Source of the DNA: Streptomyces chartreusis | Lineage (GTDB): Bacteria; Actinomycetota; Actinomycetes; Streptomycetales; Streptomycetaceae | DNA: 64,000 bases | Assembly: GCF_008704715.1 (NCBI RefSeq) | Contig: NZ_CP023689.1 | Location: forward strand, 9,238,001 to 9,302,000 | Direction: 5' to 3' | Part shown: one piece after another, positions 7,858 through 16,543 of the stretch | Layout: the number at the start of each line of letters is the position of its first letter | Position numbering within the stretch: the stretch's first letter is position 1 | Translations under genes and position numbers: made by a program | The notes under the pieces: model-generated | What the model was told of the DNA's origin: nothing | The model's database searches: none | What the model saw: the letters and a program-made list of their open reading frames with translations, nothing else

Positions 7858-8487
7858 TCAGTGCACGCCGTGCGGGCGGAACTGCACGCTGATGCGCGGT
7901 CCCGCGGCGCGGGTGGTCTTCGGTATCGAGTGCTCCCAGGTCCGCTGGCAGGAGCCGCCCATCACGATGAGATCGCCGTGCCCCAGCGGACGCCGTACCG
8001 TCTCGCCGCCGCCGCGCATCGGGCGCAGCAGCAGATCCCGGGGAGCGCCCACCGACAGGATCGCGACCATGGTGTCCTCCCGCGCGCCCCGCCCGATGCG
8101 GTCCCCGTGCCAGGCCACGCTGTCCCGGCCGTCGCGGTAGTGGCACAGCCCCGCCGTGGTGAACGGCTCGCCCAGCTCCTCGGCGTAGTGCGCGGACAGC
8201 GCGTCGCGCGCCTTGGTGAGGACGGGGTGCGGCAGGGCGTCGTCGACTCCGTAGAAGGCGAGCAGCCGCGGTACGTCGACGACGTGGTCGTACATCGTGC
8301 GGCGCTCGGCACGCCACGGCACCTCGGACGCCAGCTGTTCGAACAGCGTGTCCGCGCCGCTGAGCCAGCCCGGCAGTACGTCGATCCAGGCGCCATGCGC
8401 GAGCCGCGTACGGCGGATCCCGGCGAGGGAGCCCAGCCGCAGCTCGTCGGTCTGGTCGAACAGGGAGCCCTGGAGGTGCGTGGCCAT
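7858..8487 (-). CDS. alkB: Alpha-ketoglutarate-dependent dioxygenase AlkB
   Basis: A 209-aa Fe(II)/2-oxoglutarate dioxygenase that oxidatively removes alkyl lesions (1-meA, 3-meC) from nucleic acids. The iron triad is His127-x-Asp129 (WHGDRIG) and His186 (TWEHSIP). The 2-oxoglutarate and substrate arginines sit in RISVQFR near residues 198-204. The N-terminal SLFD resembles other actinobacterial AlkB proteins. The start is MATHLQGS; the longer upstream frame runs into the AT-rich promoter region. It is divergent from a TetR gene, with about 139 bp between them containing a tandem operator-like site. Confidence 0.93.
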   Translation of the reverse strand: MATHLQGSLFDQTDELRLGSLAGIRRTRLAHGAWIDVLPGWLSGADTLFEQLASEVPWRAERRTMYDHVVDVPRLLAFYGVDDALPHPVLTKARDALSAHYAEELGEPFTTAGLCHYRDGRDSVAWHGDRIGRGAREDTMVAILSVGAPRDLLLRPMRGGGETVRRPLGHGDLIVMGGSCQRTWEHSIPKTTRAAGPRISVQFRPHGVH

Positions 8488-8509
8488 GCGTCCAGCGTAC
8501 CCCTGAAAT

Positions 8510-8536
8510 CGAAAATATGTTCCCCTCGATATTTCG
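8510..8536. promoter_or_regulatory. AT-rich inverted repeat in front of alkB
   Basis: CGAAAATAT and ATATTTCG face each other across about 10 bp. This is unusually AT-rich for the region and lies 23-49 bp upstream of the alkB start, where a promoter is expected. It may be the alkB promoter or an operator. Confidence 0.35.
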
Positions 8537-8577
8537 GCGAGGCGGCGTCGCGGGCCGACTTTCCGACGGACCCTTTG

Positions 8578-8610
8578 GATACACAGATGTATCGGATACA
8601 TTCACGTATC
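8578..8610. promoter_or_regulatory. Tandem palindromic operator for the TetR gene
   Basis: Two 16-bp palindromes lie 17 bp apart. GATACA-CAGA-TGTATC spans 8578-8593 and GATAC-ATTCAC-GTATC spans 8595-8610. They end 16 bp before the ATG of the TetR gene and just upstream of its GGAGG, so they very likely overlap its promoter. This is a textbook layout for TetR autoregulation with two dimers. Confidence 0.65.
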
Positions 8611-8626
8611 GAACGGAGGTCCGGCC

Positions 8627-9256
8627 ATGACGGTGGAGGAAACGACCCGACGCGTCACCAAGCGCCGTGTCCGCACGCGGGCCAATCTGCTCGACGCCGC
8701 GTTCGCCGTGTTCGCCGCCAAGGGGTTCGGGCGGGTCTCCATCGAGGAGGTCTGCGAGGCCGCCGGCTACAGCAGGGGCGCCTTCTACTCCAACTTCGAC
8801 AGCCTGGACGAGCTGTTCTTCGCGCTCTACCAGGAACGCGCGGACCTGATCGCCGACCAGGTCGCGGGGGCGCTCGCCCTCGACGGACCGGGCCTGGACG
8901 TGCCCGCCGCCGTGGACCGGGTGACCGAGGTGCTGCTCCTGGACCGCGACTGGCTGCTGGTGAAGACCGACTTCCTGGTGCACGCCGCACGTGACCCGGC
9001 CGTCGCGCGGACCCTGCTGGAACACCGCGCCCGACTGCGCGGCGCGATCGCCGAACGGCTCGCCCGCGCGGGAGGCCGTACCGCACTGCCCGCCGTGCTC
9101 GGCGACATCGACGGCGCCGCGCACGCCGTGGTCGCCGCGTACGACGGCGTCACCACCCAACTGCTGCTGGACAGGGACGTCGAGCACGCCCGCCGCTGGC
9201 TGGGGCAACTGCTCACCGCACTGCTCACCGACGGCAGCGGCGACAGCACGGCATAG
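8627..9256 (+). CDS. TetR-family transcriptional regulator
   Basis: 209 aa. The N-terminal DNA-binding domain spans about residues 14-60 (RANLLDAAFAVFAAKGF, VSIEEVCEAAGYSRGAFYSNF). A divergent ligand-binding helical domain follows. GGAGG lies 8 bp upstream of the ATG. Two tandem GATAC/GTATC palindromes just upstream suggest autoregulation. The FAD-dependent dehydrogenase starts 109 bp downstream on the same strand and is the most likely regulated partner. AlkB is divergent and may be controlled from the same region. Confidence 0.92.
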   Translation: MTVEETTRRVTKRRVRTRANLLDAAFAVFAAKGFGRVSIEEVCEAAGYSRGAFYSNFDSLDELFFALYQERADLIADQVAGALALDGPGLDVPAAVDRVTEVLLLDRDWLLVKTDFLVHAARDPAVARTLLEHRARLRGAIAERLARAGGRTALPAVLGDIDGAAHAVVAAYDGVTTQLLLDRDVEHARRWLGQLLTALLTDGSGDSTA

Positions 9257-9365
9257 CCGCAGCCGGACCACCGAGGAGCCCGATCGCCGAAGGACCCGGC
9301 CATCGAGCGGCTCCACCATCGATCAGCGCCACCACGTGTACCGAACAGAGGAAGGGACGGTCGCC

Positions 9366-11039
9366 ATGGATGCCGACGTCATCGTCGTCGGAGCGGGACT
9401 CGCGGGCCTGGTCGCCGCGAGCGAACTGACCAGCCGGGGCCGCAGGGTCGCGCTGGTCGACCAGGAGAACGCCGCCAACCTCGGCGGGCAGGCGTTCTGG
9501 TCCTTCGGCGGGCTGTTCCTCGTGGACTCCCCGGAGCAGCGGCGGCTCGGCATCAAGGACTCCTTCGACCTGGCCTGGAACGACTGGCAGGGCAGCGCCG
9601 GGTTCGACCGGGTCGACGACGAGGACTCCTGGGCGGTGCGCTGGGCGCGCGCGTACGTCGAGTTCGCGGCCGGCGAGAAGCGGTCCTGGCTGGAGACCCA
9701 CGGCATCAAGTTCCTGCCCACGGTCGGCTGGGCCGAGCGCGGCGACCTGCGCGCCGACGGCCACGGCAACTCCGTGCCCAGGTTCCACATCGCCTGGGGC
9801 ACCGGCACGGGCGTCGTGGAGCCCTTCGTGCGGTACGCCAAGCAGGCCGCCCGCGACGGACTGCTCACCTTCTACCACCGGTACCAGGTCGACGAGCTGG
9901 TCATCGAGGACGGCACGGCCCGCGGTGTGCGCGGGACGGTGCTCGCCGAGGACAACTCGCCCCGCGGTGTCGCCTCCAACCGCGACGGTGTCGGCGAGTT
10001 CGAGCTCACCGCGCAGGCCGTCGTCGTCACCACGGGCGGCATCGGCGCCAACCACGACATAGTCCGCCGCTACTGGCCCGACCGGCTCGGCACCCCGCCC
10101 ACCGAGATGGTCACCGGCGTCCCCGCCTATGTCGACGGGCGCATGCTCGACATCAGCGCGCAGGCGGGCGTACGGCTCGTCAACCGCGACCGCATGTGGC
10201 ACTACACCGAGGGCCTGCAGAACTGGGACCCGATCTGGCCCGGCCACGGCATCCGCATCCTGCCCGGCCCGTCGTCCATGTGGTTCGACGCCCTCGGCCG
10301 CCGGCTGCCCGACCCGTGCCTGCCGGGCTACGACACCCTCGGCACCCTCAAGCACCTGCGCACCGACGCCGACATCGCCGGCCACGACCACTCCTGGTTC
10401 ATCCTCTCCCAGAAGATCATCGAGAAGGAGTTCGCGCTGTCGGGCTCCGAGCAGAACCCCGACATCACCGCCAAGGACCGCGCCGGATTCCTGAAGGAGC
10501 GGGTGCTCGGCAAGGGTGCCCCGGGACCAGTGGCGGCCTTCCTGCGCAACGGCGCGGACTTCGTGACCGCACCCACCCTGGAGCAACTGGTCGAGAAGAT
10601 GAACCAGCTGACGGACAAGGCGCTCCTCGACGCGGAGACCGTCCGGCGCCAGATCGAGGCCCGCGACCTCCAGATCGCCAACCCGTACAGCAAGGACTCC
10701 CAGGTGCAGGGCATCCGCAACGCCCGCCGCTACATCGGCGACCGCCTCGGCCGGGTCGCCACCCCGCACCGCATCCTCGACCCGGCGGCCGGCCCCCTCA
10801 TCGGCGTCAAGCTGCACATCCTGACCCGCAAGACCCTCGGCGGCATCCAGACCGACCTCGACTCGCGCGCGCTCGGCGCCGACGGGACGCCGATCGAGGG
10901 CCTGTACGCGGCCGGCGAGGTCGCCGGTTTCGGCGGCGGCGGCGTCCACGGCTACAACGCCCTGGAGGGCACCTTCCTCGGCGGCTGCCTCTTCTCGGGC
11001 CGCACTGCGGGCCGGGCGGCGGCACGGCAGACGGCCTGA
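9366..11039 (+). CDS. FAD-binding dehydrogenase (3-ketosteroid dehydrogenase/fumarate reductase-like)
   Basis: A 557-aa flavoprotein with an N-terminal Rossmann motif (ADVIVVGAGLAGLVAASEL). The catalytic FAD_binding_2 domain has the typical GGIGANHDIVRRYWP and a C-terminal FAD-contact segment GLYAAGEVAGFGGGGVHGYNALEGTFLGGCLFSGR. This matches the family annotated as FAD-binding dehydrogenase, related to delta-1-ketosteroid dehydrogenases and flavocytochrome fumarate reductases; the substrate is unknown. The ATG at 9366 is preceded by AGAGGAAGGG. The last codons and the stop lie in the first copy of a 23-bp tandem repeat (11017-11085). A TetR gene precedes it. Confidence 0.87.
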   Translation: MDADVIVVGAGLAGLVAASELTSRGRRVALVDQENAANLGGQAFWSFGGLFLVDSPEQRRLGIKDSFDLAWNDWQGSAGFDRVDDEDSWAVRWARAYVEFAAGEKRSWLETHGIKFLPTVGWAERGDLRADGHGNSVPRFHIAWGTGTGVVEPFVRYAKQAARDGLLTFYHRYQVDELVIEDGTARGVRGTVLAEDNSPRGVASNRDGVGEFELTAQAVVVTTGGIGANHDIVRRYWPDRLGTPPTEMVTGVPAYVDGRMLDISAQAGVRLVNRDRMWHYTEGLQNWDPIWPGHGIRILPGPSSMWFDALGRRLPDPCLPGYDTLGTLKHLRTDADIAGHDHSWFILSQKIIEKEFALSGSEQNPDITAKDRAGFLKERVLGKGAPGPVAAFLRNGADFVTAPTLEQLVEKMNQLTDKALLDAETVRRQIEARDLQIANPYSKDSQVQGIRNARRYIGDRLGRVATPHRILDPAAGPLIGVKLHILTRKTLGGIQTDLDSRALGADGTPIEGLYAAGEVAGFGGGGVHGYNALEGTFLGGCLFSGRTAGRAAARQTA

Positions 11040-11085
11040 CGGCGGCACGGCAGACGGCCGGGCGGCGGCACGGCAGACGGCCTGA
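11017..11085 (+). repeat. Three contiguous 23-bp tandem repeats at the 3' end of the dehydrogenase gene
   Basis: The unit begins CGGCGGCACGGCAGACGGCC and ends TGA, GGG, TGA in copies at 11017-11039, 11040-11062 and 11063-11085. The three copies are otherwise identical. The TGA of copy 1 is the gene's stop codon. Copies 2 and 3 therefore look like recent duplications of the coding end into the 3' UTR. Confidence 0.85.
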
Positions 11086-11112
11086 CGGCCCAATGGCCCG
11101 ACGGCGGCCGAC

Positions 11113-11146
11113 GGCCCGTCTCCTCGGTCAGGAGAGGAGACGGGCC
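11113..11146. terminator. Bidirectional terminator hairpin between convergent genes
   Basis: GGCCCGTCTCCT pairs perfectly with AGGAGACGGGCC (12-bp stem, 10-nt loop). It sits between the dehydrogenase end and the convergent DUF488 gene, overlapping the stop and last codons of DUF488. Confidence 0.7.
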
Positions 11147-11475
11147 AGCACGGCGGCGTGACTTTGCTCGGGAGACTTGGACGCGGTCAGCAGCGTCACC
11201 GCGCCCCTGCCCACCAACTCCCGCACATGTTCCAGGAGTTCGGCCGCCTCGGGCGCGTCCAGCTCCGCCTCGTACCGGCCGGCGAACTCCTCGTAGGACC
11301 CCTCGCCCGCGTGGTACCAGCGCCGCAGCTCGGTGGACGGGGTGAGCCCCTTGGGCCACTCGTCCACCTGGGCCGCGTCCTTCGACAGGCCGCGCGGCCA
11401 CAGCCGGTCGACCAGGACGCGTACCCCGTCCTCGGGCTCGGGTGCTTCGTAGACGCGGCGGATGCGAACGCTCAT
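11128..11475 (-). CDS. DUF488 domain-containing protein
   Basis: 115 aa. It begins VRIRRVYEAPEPEDGVRVLVDRLWPRGLSK, the hallmark of the short DUF488 family (YeaO-like). The conserved RRWYHAG and TLLTASK motifs follow. No enzymatic role is established for this family. The start is MSVRIRR, with GGAAAGG upstream. It is divergent from the L,D-transpeptidase lipoprotein gene and convergent with the FAD dehydrogenase. The terminator stem overlaps its last codons. Confidence 0.88.
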   Translation of the reverse strand: MSVRIRRVYEAPEPEDGVRVLVDRLWPRGLSKDAAQVDEWPKGLTPSTELRRWYHAGEGSYEEFAGRYEAELDAPEAAELLEHVRELVGRGAVTLLTASKSPEQSHAAVLARLLS

Positions 11476-11589
11476 GACCGAGCCTTTCCGGGGGTACGCC
11501 TCGCGGGCTGTCGTGCGAGTTCTCGGGCGGAACGGGGCACTCGTCGAACACCTGACGAGTTCCTCACAAGTGTCGGTCAAGGTCGAGGC

Positions 11590-12330
11590 ATGATCACGCA
11601 CAAGCCCCGTGTCGCACTGCTCGCCGCCTCCCTGCTGCTCACCGGCTGCGGCGGCGGTGCCATGGCGACGCCGGACCACGAACCCGCCGCCACCAGGCCC
11701 ACGACCGCCACACCGCTGCCCGACGTCGCCCTGGAGGTCGCTCCGCAGCAACTGCCCGGACTGGGTCCCAAGACCTGGGCCGAGGTGCCGGCCGAGGCCA
11801 GGCAGGCCGTCGTCGTGACCGGTGAGGGCCGTGACTCCGCGAACTCGGAGGTCGTGCTGTACGAGCGCAGCGACATCGGCTGGGAGGCCGGCGCCCGATG
11901 GCCCGCGCACAACGCCCTGCGCGGCTGGACCGACCACCACCGGGCCGGTGACCTGCGCTCACCCGTCGGCGTCTACACGCTCACGGACGCCGGCGGCCTG
12001 CTCAGCGACCCCGGGACCAGGCTGCCGTACGACCACGGCGTCGGCTTCACCGCGAACGGCACCGGCTTCGAGGGCGAGCCCCTCGCGGGCTCCTTCGACT
12101 ACGTCATCGCCATCGACTACAACCGCAAGCCGGGCACCACACCCCTGGACTGGACCCGCCCGCTCGGCGCCGGACGCGGCGGCGGCATATGGCTCCACGT
12201 GGACCACGGCGGCCCCACCCAGGGCTGCGTCAGCGTCTCCCGGGAGCACATGCGGCAACTGCTTAGGGCACTGCACCCCGACCGGGATCCGGTCGTAGTC
12301 ATGGGCGACGCCGAGTCGCTGGCCCGCTGA
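11590..12330 (+). CDS. L,D-transpeptidase-family lipoprotein
   Basis: 246 aa. The N-terminus MITHKPRVALLAASLLLTGC is a lipoprotein signal ending in lipobox LLTGC, so the mature protein is predicted to be membrane-anchored outside the cell. Residues about 70-240 match the YkuD-like catalytic fold of the COG3786 type: HNALRGWTDH, SPVGVYTLTDA, and the nucleophile region WLHVDHGGPTQGCVSVS with Cys in QGC. L,D-transpeptidases make 3-3 peptidoglycan cross-links or tailor wall peptides; the exact reaction is inferred. It is followed 52 bp later by an OmpR-type two-component system on the same strand. Confidence 0.85.
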   Translation: MITHKPRVALLAASLLLTGCGGGAMATPDHEPAATRPTTATPLPDVALEVAPQQLPGLGPKTWAEVPAEARQAVVVTGEGRDSANSEVVLYERSDIGWEAGARWPAHNALRGWTDHHRAGDLRSPVGVYTLTDAGGLLSDPGTRLPYDHGVGFTANGTGFEGEPLAGSFDYVIAIDYNRKPGTTPLDWTRPLGAGRGGGIWLHVDHGGPTQGCVSVSREHMRQLLRALHPDRDPVVVMGDAESLAR

Positions 12331-12382
12331 GCCCGCCCACGACCGCTGCCGAGTCCACCCACCACCGCTTAGGATCCGCCGC

Positions 12383-13078
12383 GTGTGCGCACATGTGCTG
12401 GTCGCCGAGGACGACGAGATGCAGGCCGAACTCATACGCCGCTCCCTGCTGTCGGAGGGGCACACCGCCACCGTGGTCCACGACGGGTCGGCCGCCCTGG
12501 ACGCCGCCCGGCGCCTGCGGCCCGACCTCGTCGTGCTGGACCTGATGCTGCCGGTGATCGACGGCTTCGGGGTGTGCCGGGTGCTGCGCCGGGACGACGA
12601 CATCCCGGTGCTGATGCTGACGGCCCGGTCGGCGGAGGACGACGTCCTGCTCGGCCTCGAACTCGGCGCCGACGACTACATGACCAAGCCGTACAGCCCG
12701 CGCGAGCTCATGGCCCGCATCCGCACCGTGCTGCGCCGCAGCGGACGCGCCGCCGGCCGGCGGGAGGACCCCGTCGTACGGGCCGCCGGGATCGCCGTCG
12801 ACCCCGAGCGGCACGAGGTGCGGTGCGACGGGGCGGCGGTGGAGTGCACGCCGGCCGAGTTCGAGATCCTGCTGGCGATGGTCGCCGAACCCGAACGGGT
12901 CTTCTCCCGGCGGCAGTTGCTGGAGTGCACCCGGGGCACCGACCGGGCGTCCACCGAGCGGGCCGTCGACGTCCACATCATGAACCTGCGCCGCAAGATC
13001 GAGGCCGACCCGCGCAGCCCCGCACGGCTGCTGACCGTGTTCGGTGTCGGCTACAAGCTCAGCGGCGGCCGCGGATGA
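12383..13078 (+). CDS. OmpR/PhoB-family response regulator
   Basis: 231 aa. The receiver domain (about 3-118) shows the acidic pocket EDDEM, phospho-Asp in VLDLMLPVIDG, Thr in MLTARS and Lys in YMTKPYSP. A winged-helix DNA-binding domain occupies about 130-230 (CTPAEFEILLAMV, RAVDVHIMNLRRKIE). The GTG start gives the peptide VCAHVLVAEDD. Its TGA overlaps the ATG of the histidine kinase by 4 bp, so the pair is translationally coupled. No obvious target is encoded next to it other than the upstream transpeptidase lipoprotein. Confidence 0.92.
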   Translation: MCAHVLVAEDDEMQAELIRRSLLSEGHTATVVHDGSAALDAARRLRPDLVVLDLMLPVIDGFGVCRVLRRDDDIPVLMLTARSAEDDVLLGLELGADDYMTKPYSPRELMARIRTVLRRSGRAAGRREDPVVRAAGIAVDPERHEVRCDGAAVECTPAEFEILLAMVAEPERVFSRRQLLECTRGTDRASTERAVDVHIMNLRRKIEADPRSPARLLTVFGVGYKLSGGRG

Positions 13079-14898
13079 CCCGGCGGATACCGCTGCGCAA
13101 GCGCCTGCTGGTCCGGCTGTTGATCACCTCGGTGCTGATCGCCGTGTGCTCGGTGGCGGCCACGGCCTGGCTCGCGGTGGAGACCACCACCCGGGCGCTG
13201 CGGGAGGAACAGGGGCAGGTCATCGCCGAGGACATGGACGTCCTCGCGCGGCTCAGCGGCTACGCCGCCACCCACCCCGACTGGCGGGGCGTCGAGAAGA
13301 CGGTCCGTGAGCTGTCCGCCCGCACCGGCCGCCGTATCGCCCTCACCACCACGGACCGTACGGCCATCGCCGACTCGGCCCCGGCCGGCACCTCCCTGCC
13401 GCCGCGCGCCGCCGCCACCGTGGACCCGCTGCACATCGACACCTACACCGAGCGCGGAGCGCAGCGGGCCGGCGTCGACCCCCGGGTCGTGGGCCCTTAC
13501 CGGGTGACCGACGCGGAGCGGGCCAAGCTGGAGAAACTCGCCGACACACGGCAGCGGTGCTTCGCCCGCAACGGCTACGAGGCCGTCGTCGTGCAGACGC
13601 CGAGCGGCCGGCCGGTCGTCACCGACCACGACGGGCCGGTCGCCAGCGGGGTCGTGCCCGACGAGTGCGCCGACGGCCTGCTCAACACCACGACACCGAC
13701 CGAGAACAAGGCCCTGTCCGACCTGTCCGATCGGGCCAAGAAGTGTCTCGACCGGCGCGGACTGAACCCCGGTTCGCAGCCGTTCGTCACGGTCGACGTG
13801 ACCGAGAAGCGGCTCGGCACCCGCTATCTCCTGGGGAAGACCAAGGGAACCGACGACCGTACGGCCGTGCGGGAGGCCGACCGCTGCGTCGACGAGGCAC
13901 GCCGCGCCCAACTCGATCCCTACGTCGCCCCCGTGGCCGAGCTGTTCCTGGGCGGCGGCGACACGACCGCCGTCCGCTTCGACATGTCCCCGGCCAACAA
14001 GGCCAAGGTCGTCGGCGCCGCCGGACTGGTGCTCGCGGTCACCGTGGCCGTGACCGCCGTGGTCGCCACCCGGCTCGTGAGGCCGCTGCGGGCACTGACC
14101 GAGGCCGCCCAGCAGCCGCCCGAACTGCATGCGCGAGTGCCCGTCACCACCCGCGACGAGACCGGCATCCTCGCCGCGGCCTTCAACGAACTCGCCGAGC
14201 GCCGCGAGCGGCTGGAGGCCCAGCGCAAGGCGATGGTCAGCGACGTCGCCCACGAGCTGCGCACCCCGCTCACCAACATCCGCGGCTGGCTGGAGGTCAC
14301 CCGCGACGGCGTCGTCGACCCCGACCCCGCGCTGCTCGCCTCCCTGCACGAGGAGGCCCTCGTCCTCCAGCGCGTCATCGACGACCTCCAGGACCTCGCC
14401 GCCGCCGACGCCGGCACGCTGCGCCTGCACCGCGAACCCGTCCGCGTCGACGAACTCCTCCACCAGGTAGCCGCCGCCCACCGCGTCGCCGCCGACACGG
14501 CCGGCGTCGCCCTGCGCACCACGGCGGACGGCACCCCCTGGCTGGACGCCGACCCCGTCCGCATGCGGCAGGCGCTCGGCAACCTGGTCTCCAACGCCCT
14601 GCGCCACACACCGGCCGGCGGCACCGTCACCCTCGCCGCCCGCCGCGACGGCGACGACGTCGTCCTCGACATCACCGACACGGGGACCGGCATCGCCGCC
14701 GAGGACCTGCCGTACGTCTTCGACCGGTTCTGGCGTGCCGAGAAGTCCCGCAGCCGGCGTACCGGAGGCAGCGGGCTCGGCCTGCCGATCGTCCGGCACC
14801 TGGTCGCCGCGCACGGGGGTACGGCCGGGGCGGCGAGCGAGCCGGGCGCCGGATCCGTGTTCAGTCTGCGGCTGCCGGCCGCGGCCCCGCCCGGGTGA
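13075..14898 (+). CDS. Membrane sensor histidine kinase with large extracytoplasmic domain
   Basis: 607 aa. TM1 spans about residues 11-33, followed by an extracytoplasmic sensor of roughly 270 residues with several cysteines (QRCFARNG, PDECADG, KKCLDRRG, DRCVDEA). TM2 lies near 310-333, then HAMP. The HisKA box is MVSDVAHELRTPLTNIRGW, and the HATPase domain has NLVSNALRHTPAG, DTGTGI, FDRFWR and GGSGLGLPIV. The paired spacing of the sensor cysteines suggests disulfides or a redox/ligand sensor, but the signal is unknown. It is coupled to the response regulator by ATGA and convergent with whiB. Confidence 0.92.
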   Translation: MTRRIPLRKRLLVRLLITSVLIAVCSVAATAWLAVETTTRALREEQGQVIAEDMDVLARLSGYAATHPDWRGVEKTVRELSARTGRRIALTTTDRTAIADSAPAGTSLPPRAAATVDPLHIDTYTERGAQRAGVDPRVVGPYRVTDAERAKLEKLADTRQRCFARNGYEAVVVQTPSGRPVVTDHDGPVASGVVPDECADGLLNTTTPTENKALSDLSDRAKKCLDRRGLNPGSQPFVTVDVTEKRLGTRYLLGKTKGTDDRTAVREADRCVDEARRAQLDPYVAPVAELFLGGGDTTAVRFDMSPANKAKVVGAAGLVLAVTVAVTAVVATRLVRPLRALTEAAQQPPELHARVPVTTRDETGILAAAFNELAERRERLEAQRKAMVSDVAHELRTPLTNIRGWLEVTRDGVVDPDPALLASLHEEALVLQRVIDDLQDLAAADAGTLRLHREPVRVDELLHQVAAAHRVAADTAGVALRTTADGTPWLDADPVRMRQALGNLVSNALRHTPAGGTVTLAARRDGDDVVLDITDTGTGIAAEDLPYVFDRFWRAEKSRSRRTGGSGLGLPIVRHLVAAHGGTAGAASEPGAGSVFSLRLPAAAPPG

Positions 14899-14931
14899 GG
14901 GCGGTGGCCGCAGGCCGTGCCGACGGGTCCG

Positions 14932-15165
14932 TCATCCGGCCCGTTGGCGCAGCGCCCGTCGCTCCGCCTCGCTCGTGCCGCCCCATATCCCGATGAACTG
15001 GTCCATGTCGATTGCCCAGCGCAGACACTGGTCCCGGACCGAGCAGCGCCGGCAGACGGCCTTCGCCTGCTCGGTCTGCAACACGGTCGGACCGGACGTG
15101 CCGATCGGGTAGAAGAGGTCGGGGTCCTCATGGCGGCAGGCGGCGTGGTCTCGCCAGTCGTCCAT
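14932..15165 (-). CDS. WhiB-family iron-sulfur transcriptional regulator
   Basis: A 77-aa Wbl protein. Four cysteines can bind a [4Fe-4S] cluster: one in HAACRHED, two in CRRCS, and one in DQCLRW. The family turn reads GIWGG, followed by a basic C-terminus (SEAERRALRQRAG). The start MDDWRDHAAC is supported by AGGTGA at the right spacing; the longer upstream frame is unlikely. Wbl proteins act with the principal sigma factor to tune development or redox responses. I cannot assign a specific Wbl paralogue. Confidence 0.92.
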   Translation of the reverse strand: MDDWRDHAACRHEDPDLFYPIGTSGPTVLQTEQAKAVCRRCSVRDQCLRWAIDMDQFIGIWGGTSEAERRALRQRAG

Positions 15166-15273
15166 CAAAGTCACCTGCGATCGTCGAAACGTGCCCTCGG
15201 TGGATGCATTTACTCGTTTTCGAGTCGCCTGTCGATGCGCAAGTGAAACCCGTTCGGACACCGGCGAATCCGG

Positions 15274-16491
15274 TCACTGTTCCCGCATGCCCCAGGGAGA
15301 GCCGTACTCCGTCAGCAGATCCAGGAACGGCCGGGCCGGGAAGGCCTCCGGGCCGAGCACGCCGGCGCCCGACCAGACGCCGCCGGCGAGGAGTTCGAGG
15401 GCGACGACGGGGTTGACGGCCGTCTGCCACACCACGGCCTGCGAGCCGTACTCCTTCATGGACCACTGGTTGTCGACCACGTGGTACAGGTACACCTCGC
15501 GCGGCTTTCCGTCCTTGGCGCCCCGCACCCAGGTGCCCGCGCAGGTCTTGCCGTGCATCCGCTCGCCCAGCGTCGCCGGGTCCGGCAGGCACGCGGCCAC
15601 GACGTCCCGGGGCGAGACCCGCACCGGCCCGTCGGCGCTCGGCACGGTCACCGGCTCGGTGCGGTCCAGGCCCAGCAGGTGCAGCGTCTTCAGGGTGCTG
15701 ATGAACTCCTCGCCCAGGCCGTACTTGAACGTCACCCGCCGCGCGTCGACCCAGCGCGGCATCAGGAGCACCTCCTCGTGCTCCACGTTCACGCACTCGA
15801 CCGGGCCGATGCCCTCGGGGAAGTCGAACACCTCGGGCTCGCTGAACGGCTCGGTGGTGAACCAGCCGCGGGCGTCCTCGTAGACGACCGGCGGGTTGAG
15901 GCACTCCTCGATCGTGGTCCAGATGCTGAAGGACGGCGCGAAGTCGTAGCCGTCGACGGTGAGGTTCGCGCCGTCGCGGACGCCGAGCTCCTCGATCTCG
16001 TCGAAGAGCTCGTCGGCGGCGTACCGGGCGAACACGTCCGACAGGCCGGGCTCCACGCCCATGCCGACCAGCGCCAGCGCGCCCGCCTTCTCCCAGTCCG
16101 CCGCCTGCTCGAACTGGGCGTCGCCCAGCTTGACCCCGCACTCCTCGTACGGCCGCTCCGGATGCGGGTGCGACAGCGACATCGCCATGTCGACATAGGT
16201 GGCCCCGGCGGTGCGCGCGGACTGGAACAGCGGCATCACGAAACGCGGGTCGGTGGCGTTGAGGAGCACGTCGCACGCGTGGCGCTCCAGCAGCGTCGTG
16301 ACCGCGGCCTCGTCGCTCGCGTCCACGCGCTCGGCGAGGAACCGGGCGTCGCCGCCGAGGGCCGCCACGGCCGCCTCGGCACGTGCGAGGTCGTAGTCGG
16401 CGACGACCATCGCCTCGAAGAACGGACGGCGGGCCGCGATCCGGGTGATGGCGGTACCCACCCCGCCGGCACCCACGAGCAGTACACGCAT
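15274..16491 (-). CDS. Saccharopine dehydrogenase-family NAD(P)-dependent oxidoreductase
   Basis: 405 aa. The N-terminal Rossmann fold begins MRVLLVGAGGVGTAITRIAARRPFF. Central features include LLNATDPRFVMPLFQSA and AGATYVDMAMSLSHPHPE, as in saccharopine reductase/carboxynorspermidine synthase-like proteins. The family reduces imines formed between an amino acid or polyamine and a keto-acid or semialdehyde; the substrate here is unknown. GAGGGAG lies upstream of the ATG. A TetR regulator is divergent across 108 bp, which suggests dedicated control. Confidence 0.87.
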   Translation of the reverse strand: MRVLLVGAGGVGTAITRIAARRPFFEAMVVADYDLARAEAAVAALGGDARFLAERVDASDEAAVTTLLERHACDVLLNATDPRFVMPLFQSARTAGATYVDMAMSLSHPHPERPYEECGVKLGDAQFEQAADWEKAGALALVGMGVEPGLSDVFARYAADELFDEIEELGVRDGANLTVDGYDFAPSFSIWTTIEECLNPPVVYEDARGWFTTEPFSEPEVFDFPEGIGPVECVNVEHEEVLLMPRWVDARRVTFKYGLGEEFISTLKTLHLLGLDRTEPVTVPSADGPVRVSPRDVVAACLPDPATLGERMHGKTCAGTWVRGAKDGKPREVYLYHVVDNQWSMKEYGSQAVVWQTAVNPVVALELLAGGVWSGAGVLGPEAFPARPFLDLLTEYGSPWGMREQ

Positions 16492-16543
16492 GACAAGACT
16501 CCCTCGGCTCAAGGTCTACGACGTGATGGGGCCCCGCCAGATA

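Noticed and set aside
11017..11085. Possible CRISPR-like array
   Set aside because: The 23-bp units are contiguous with no spacers; it is a simple tandem duplication.
12385..13074. An upstream extension of the histidine kinase frame through the response regulator
   Set aside because: It is an off-frame reading of the regulator. The kinase start at 13075 is marked by the ATGA overlap and the beginning of TM1.
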